From assembly GCA_946549475.1 (NCBI GenBank), contig CAMNQO010000060.1, forward strand, positions 1 through 9,299: a stretch of DNA of 9,299 bases, written 5' to 3'. Origin of the DNA: an uncultured Bacteroidales bacterium. Its GTDB lineage: Bacteria; Bacteroidota; Bacteroidia; Bacteroidales; UBA932. Below the pieces are notes generated by a model. The model had not been told where the DNA came from. It did no database searches and worked only from the letters and a program-made list of their open reading frames with translations. A program made the translations under genes and the position numbers. Shown here piece by piece: positions 5,878-9,299 of the stretch; the stretch's first letter is position 1, and the number at the start of each line of letters is the position of its first letter.

Positions 5878-7193
5878 TGGCGTTTGAGCATCTGCTGAAA
5901 CCTGCCGCCGACGAAATTCTTCATCATCTTGCGGGTGTTCTCAAACTGTTTGAGCAGCCTGTTCACTTCCACGATGGATGTGCCGCTGCCGTCCGCCACA
6001 CGTTTGCGACGGCTGCCGTTGAACTGCTCGGGATGCTCCCGCTCATAGGGTGTCATCGAAAGGATGATGGCCTCCGTCTTCTTGAACGCCTTGTCGTTGT
6101 CGATGTCCACATCCTTGAGGGCCTTGTCCATTCCCGGGAGCATGCCGGCCAGTTCCTTGATGTCGCCCATCTTGCGGACCTGCTGGATCTGGTCGTAGAA
6201 ATCCTGGAGGGTAAAGCGGTCGCGGGCCAGTTTCTTGGTCAGTTCGCGGGCCTGTTTCTCGTCAAACTGTTCCTGGGCCTTCTCCACGAGGCTGACGACA
6301 TCGCCCATGCCGAGGATGCGGTCGGCTACGCGCTGGGGATGGAAGAGGTCGAGGGCTTCCAACTTTTCGCCCGTGCTGATGAGTTTGACAGGCTTGCCCG
6401 TAACGGCTTTGATGGAAAGGGCCGCACCGCCGCGGGTATCGCCGTCCATCTTGGTGAGGACCACGCCGTCGAAATCGAGGCGCTCGTTGAAGATGCGGGC
6501 TGTCTCCACCGCATCCTGACCGGTCATCGCATCCACGACGAACAGGGTCTCCGTGGGCTTGACGGCCTGGTGAAGGGCGGAGATTTCATCCATCAGTTCA
6601 TCGTCCACGGCCAGACGGCCGGCGGTATCGACGATGACGACGCCGTAGCCTTCCGCCTTGGCCTTGGCAATGGCGTTGCGGGCGACCTTGACGGGGTCCT
6701 TTTCTCCCTCTTCGCTATATACGGGTACGCCTGCCTGCTCACCCAGTACTTTGAGTTGGTCTATGGCGGCGGGACGGAAAGTGTCGCAGGCCGCGAGCAG
6801 GACTTTCATGCCCTTTTTGCCCTTGATGTGCAGGGCCAGTTTGCCCGAGAGGGTGGTCTTGCCGGAACCGTTGAGACCGCAGACCAGGACGATGCCGGGG
6901 TTGCCTTTGAGATTCAGTTCACCGGACTCGCCCCCCATCAGAGCGGCCAGTTCGTCGCGGACAATCTTGATGATCATCTGCTGCGGCTTGACGGCGGTGA
7001 GCACGTCGGAGCCGATGGCTTTCTGCTTGACATCTTCGCAGAACTGCTTGGCTATCTTGTAACTGACATCGGCGTCCAGCAGGGCTCTGCGGACTTCCTT
7101 GAGGGATTCGGCAATGTTGATTTCGGTGATTTTGCCTTCACCTTTGAGTATCTTGAAACTTCTTTCGAGTTTTTCGCTGAGATTTTCAAACAT
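5862..7193 (-). CDS. ffh: Ffh, signal recognition particle GTPase (SRP54)
   Basis: Ffh binds 4.5S/SRP RNA and signal sequences on ribosomes, then docks with FtsY at the membrane. The protein is 443 residues from the ATG at 7193. It has the N domain (about 1-95) and the SRP GTPase domain with P-loop GLNGSGKT at 106-113, CDTFRPAA at 136-143, DTAGR at 189-193, TKMDGD at 247-252 and GTGEKLEAL-like TGEKLEAL at 274-281. The M domain follows (about 325-430) with the RNA-binding stretch SRRKRVADGSGTSIVEVNRL at 394-413. The frame is open to 7583, but that part lies over the upstream gene, so the canonical MFENLSEKLERSF start is used, 5 bp after the preceding stop. Two oddities are an Asn (108) in the P-loop where Ffh normally has Gln, and an end (RFQQMLKRQGYRR) without a Met/Gly-rich tail. 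Confidence 0.97.
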   Translation of the reverse strand: MFENLSEKLERSFKILKGEGKITEINIAESLKEVRRALLDADVSYKIAKQFCEDVKQKAIGSDVLTAVKPQQMIIKIVRDELAALMGGESGELNLKGNPGIVLVCGLNGSGKTTLSGKLALHIKGKKGMKVLLAACDTFRPAAIDQLKVLGEQAGVPVYSEEGEKDPVKVARNAIAKAKAEGYGVVIVDTAGRLAVDDELMDEISALHQAVKPTETLFVVDAMTGQDAVETARIFNERLDFDGVVLTKMDGDTRGGAALSIKAVTGKPVKLISTGEKLEALDLFHPQRVADRILGMGDVVSLVEKAQEQFDEKQARELTKKLARDRFTLQDFYDQIQQVRKMGDIKELAGMLPGMDKALKDVDIDNDKAFKKTEAIILSMTPYEREHPEQFNGSRRKRVADGSGTSIVEVNRLLKQFENTRKMMKNFVGGRFQQMLKRQGYRR

Positions 7194-7198
7194 GGTTA

Positions 7199-8551
7199 TC
7201 AGGGATTCTTTCGGAGTTTTTCGGAGTAACGGTCGATTTTCCGCATCTCGGCGGGTATGTCGATGCCCTGGGGACAGTGCATCAGGCATTCGCCGCATCC
7301 TACGCAGTGGTCGGCCTGGCGTTCTCGGGGGATGCTGCGGGCGTAGGAAACCAGATAGGCGCGGCGGGCCTTCCGGTAGCCGGGACTCATGGCATCCTGC
7401 GGGATGCGGTCTTCGTTGACGCACAGGTTGTAGTGGGCGAAGATGCCGGGGATGTCGAGTCCGTAGGGACAGGGCATGCAGTATTGGCAGGAGGTGCAGG
7501 GAATCGTGGGGAAATTGAGGATTTGCAGGGCCGTGTCTTCCAGGAAGGCCAGGTCGTCCGCCGAAAGCGGCCGGAACCCGCACAGGCTGGACAGGTTGTC
7601 CTGCAGGTGTTCCATATAGGTCATCCCGCTGAGGATGGTCAGCACTTTGGGGAAAGTCCCGCAGAAACGGAAGGCCCAGGAGGCGGCGCTCCGCTCCGGC
7701 TCCCGGCTTTTCAGCCGCGTCACCGGCCCCTGCGCCAGTTTGGCCAGCCGGCCGCCGAGCATCGGTTCCATCACGATGACGGGAATGTCCCGTGCGGCCA
7801 GTTGTCCGTAGAGATATTCCGCGTTCACGGCCTTGCGGTCAGGACGGGAGGAGGCCAGGTCGGAATGTTTCCAGTCCAGGTAGTTCATCTGGATCTGCAC
7901 GAAGTCCCAGTGGATCTTTTCGTGCCAGGCGAGGATGGCGTCGAAGCCCGGCCGCTCGCCGTGGAAGGAGAAACCCAGGTTGCGGATGCGTCCTTGGCTG
8001 CGCTGCTCCATCAGCCAGTCCAGCAGGCCGTTGTCGAGAAAGCGCTCCTTGAAGTTCTGTTCGCTGCTGAGGATATGCAGCAGGTAGTAGTCGATATGGT
8101 CGGTCCGGAAGATGGACAGGGAGTTTTCAAACATATCCTGACCCTCTTTCAGGGTCTTGCTGCCGTTCTGGTTGGAACATTTGGTCGCGATGAAATACTT
8201 GTCGCGGGGATGCCGCAGCAGGGCGGCGGCCGTCACGCGCTCCGAACGCCCCTGACAATAGACCGGAGCCGTGTCGAAGTAGTTGACGCCATGCTCGATG
8301 GCATAGTCCACCAGGCGGTTGACGGCTTCCTGGTCGATTTCGTCCCGGCTTTCGCGGGCACTCAGGTTGCTGGTCGTCGGCCAGCGCATGCAACCATAGC
8401 CCAGCAGGGAAACGCGGTCGCCGGAGTTGGGGTTGAGGCGCATTTCCATTTCGCCCTCTTCGCGGGGGGCTGAGCCGCCCGGGGTACAGGAGGAAAGGGC
8501 GAGCGCTCCGCCGGCCGCAAGGGATGTTTTCAAAAAGTCTCTGCGGTCCAT
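7199..8551 (-). CDS. Tat-signal aldo/keto reductase with C-terminal [4Fe-4S] ferredoxin motifs
   Basis: This 450-residue protein joins three parts. Residues 1-22 are a twin-arginine signal (MDRRDFLKTS) with a hydrophobic stretch and a lipobox-like LSSC ending at Cys22, suggesting export by Tat and lipid attachment. Residues about 37-335 are an aldo/keto reductase barrel with the usual catalytic residues: Asp93 (YFDTA), Tyr98, Lys124 (ATKCS) and His159 (YYLLHIL). The C-terminus carries two four-cysteine [4Fe-4S] motifs, Cys352/355/358/361 (CTSCQYCMPCP) and Cys416/419/422/426 (CVGCGECLMHCP). The substrate is unknown. The ATG at 8551 is chosen because it puts the RR motif at positions 3-4; an upstream Met at 8587 would overlap the previous gene. 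It starts 1 bp after the polyferredoxin gene, so the two are probably redox partners. Ferredoxin-bearing reductases of this family are known; the exported location here is inferred from the signal. Confidence 0.88.
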   Translation of the reverse strand: MDRRDFLKTSLAAGGALALSSCTPGGSAPREEGEMEMRLNPNSGDRVSLLGYGCMRWPTTSNLSARESRDEIDQEAVNRLVDYAIEHGVNYFDTAPVYCQGRSERVTAAALLRHPRDKYFIATKCSNQNGSKTLKEGQDMFENSLSIFRTDHIDYYLLHILSSEQNFKERFLDNGLLDWLMEQRSQGRIRNLGFSFHGERPGFDAILAWHEKIHWDFVQIQMNYLDWKHSDLASSRPDRKAVNAEYLYGQLAARDIPVIVMEPMLGGRLAKLAQGPVTRLKSREPERSAASWAFRFCGTFPKVLTILSGMTYMEHLQDNLSSLCGFRPLSADDLAFLEDTALQILNFPTIPCTSCQYCMPCPYGLDIPGIFAHYNLCVNEDRIPQDAMSPGYRKARRAYLVSYARSIPRERQADHCVGCGECLMHCPQGIDIPAEMRKIDRYSEKLRKNP

Positions 8552-8552
8552 A

Positions 8553-9299
8553 TCAGTCAATGCGGTGTTTGAGGTGTCCTTCCACATAAATGGCGGAAAC
8601 CGGCCGGGAAGGGCAGAGGTTTTCGCAGGCGCCGCATCCGATGCAACGGTTTTCGTCCACGATGGGGATTCTGAGCCATTCGTCCACGGCCCCTTTGCCG
8701 GACAGGCCCGTATCTGCGATGCGCACCATGCGGATGGCGCCGACCGGGCAGTGCCGGGCGCAGTTGCCGCAGTCCGTTCCCTGGGTGAAGGGCAGGCAGA
8801 AATCTTTCATCCAGACGGCATGGCCGATGTGGATGGCCGTTTTCTCTTCGGGCGTTATCTTGAGGATGGCGCCGGTGGGGCAGACCTGCGAGCAGACGGT
8901 ACATTCGGGCCGGCACCAACCTTTCTCATAGGACATGGTTGCCTGCAGGAGACTGCTGAGGCTGTTGGACGGCCGGAGTACATTTTCGGGGCATTTGCTG
9001 ATGCACAGGCCGCAGGCGGTACAGCGGAGGGAGAGATTGTCCAGACTCACGGCACCGGCCGGTACGAGGGGCAGGCCGCGTTTGTGAGTTTTGCGGGGCT
9101 GCAAGGGAGCCAGGCCGCCGTCCGTCTTTTGGGCCAGGGCTTCCAGGGGAAGGGTCAGGGCCAGGGCGCCGATCAGCGTGCGCCGTGTCGTGTCAACCGC
9201 ACTCCCGCTTGTCTGTGCGTCGGGAGTACCGTCGGCCGGGGCGGGTGTACCGGTCCCAGCCGTCTGATGATGGTGATGATGACGGTGGTGATGGTGCTC
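8553..9299 (-). CDS. NapH/NapG-like polyferredoxin, C-terminal part (5' end outside window)
   Basis: The frame is open to the right edge, leaving 248 visible residues. They begin with a His-rich tract (residues 2-11) and a Thr/Pro/Ala/Gly-rich linker. An internal twin-arginine motif, TTRRTLIGALAL (37-48), precedes a short hydrophobic segment ending near ALAQK. Then come 16 cysteines forming four probable [4Fe-4S] sites: Cys93/96/99/103, Cys129/133/136/140, Cys168/177/180/184 and Cys219/222/225/229. This Tat-signal-plus-four-clusters plan is that of NapG/NrfC-type electron carriers. From memory, related Bacteroidota proteins have a membrane NapH-like polyferredoxin upstream of this linker, but that part is not visible here. 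No Met start is needed within the window; a TTG at 9104-9102 gives a shorter frame but would cut off the RR segment. The likely role is electron transfer to the adjacent aldo/keto reductase. Confidence 0.8.
   Translation of the reverse strand, partial: EHHHHRHHHHHQTAGTGTPAPADGTPDAQTSGSAVDTTRRTLIGALALTLPLEALAQKTDGGLAPLQPRKTHKRGLPLVPAGAVSLDNLSLRCTACGLCISKCPENVLRPSNSLSSLLQATMSYEKGWCRPECTVCSQVCPTGAILKITPEEKTAIHIGHAVWMKDFCLPFTQGTDCGNCARHCPVGAIRMVRIADTGLSGKGAVDEWLRIPIVDENRCIGCGACENLCPSRPVSAIYVEGHLKHRID
9267..9296 (-). repeat. CAT/CAC codon repeat encoding a His-rich tract
   Basis: Ten codons near the right edge encode four His, one Arg and five His (HHHHRHHHHH), using mixed CAT and CAC. The tract lies in the polyferredoxin linker, about 27 residues before the twin-arginine motif, and may extend beyond the window. 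Such a tract could bind metal ions, or could be a slippage-expanded low-complexity linker. Confidence 0.8.

Noticed and set aside
5802..7229. Plus-strand open frame of 475 codons opposite ffh
   Set aside because: It mirrors the whole ffh gene; its translation has no domain, while ffh on the minus strand is unmistakable.
7194..7583. N-terminal extension of Ffh by 130 codons
   Set aside because: It overlaps the 3' end of the aldo/keto reductase, is Arg/Pro/His-rich, and is absent from Ffh proteins, which start MFENLSEKL.
7277..8473. Plus-strand open frame of 398 codons opposite the aldo/keto reductase
   Set aside because: It is a shadow frame of a well-supported minus-strand gene, with Gly/Val/Gln-rich composition and no motif.
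8553..9104. Short polyferredoxin starting at TTG 9104
   Set aside because: The frame has no stop upstream of 9104 and runs to the window edge through a twin-arginine segment typical of this family, so the gene is longer and partial.

Overview
This 9.3 kb window reads as chromosomal DNA from a Bacteroidota member, most likely order Bacteroidales. By eye it is fairly GC-rich, with many G/C third positions. That would suit a Rikenellaceae (Alistipes-like) or uncultured gut Bacteroidales lineage better than a low-GC Bacteroides; this placement is inference. The evidence is the gene set and protein style: a RecF plus short DUF721/DciA pair, a DUF4301 domain, Bacteroidota-type PdxA/PdxB, and a polyferredoxin next to a Tat-signal aldo/keto reductase. 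I see no insertion sequence, prophage, CRISPR array, tRNA or rRNA.

All nine genes are on the minus strand, so transcription runs from right to left, and they are packed almost without gaps. In transcription order they are: (1) the C-terminal part of a NapH/NapG-like polyferredoxin, cut by the right edge (9299-8553); (2) a Tat-signal aldo/keto reductase with two C-terminal [4Fe-4S] motifs (8551-7199); (3) ffh (7193-5862); a 68-bp spacer; (4) pdxA (5793-4765); (5) rnhA (4760-4254); (6) rfbC (4267-3704); (7) rfbD (3707-2820); (8) recF (2814-1720); (9) a DUF721/DciA-like gene (1723-1388); and then pdxB (from 1391), which stays open in frame into a DUF4301 domain and runs off the left edge. Three junctions are ATGA stop/start overlaps, one is a 14-bp overlap and the others are 1-5 bp gaps, so the layout looks like one or two long operons. 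The only spacer that could hold a promoter is the 68 bp between ffh and pdxA.

Functionally the run combines several housekeeping tasks. The first pair looks like an exported iron-sulfur electron-transfer module. Ffh is the GTPase of co-translational membrane targeting. PdxA and PdxB are two steps of DXP-dependent pyridoxal-phosphate synthesis. RNase HI, RecF and the DciA-like protein act in DNA replication and repair. RfbC and RfbD are the last two steps of dTDP-L-rhamnose synthesis.

The most notable points are the in-frame PdxB-DUF4301 fusion, the histidine-rich tract and internal twin-arginine motif in the polyferredoxin, its pairing with a Tat-lipoprotein-like aldo/keto reductase, and an FtsY-like Asn in the Ffh P-loop. 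Long open frames on the plus strand are antisense shadows and are not annotated.
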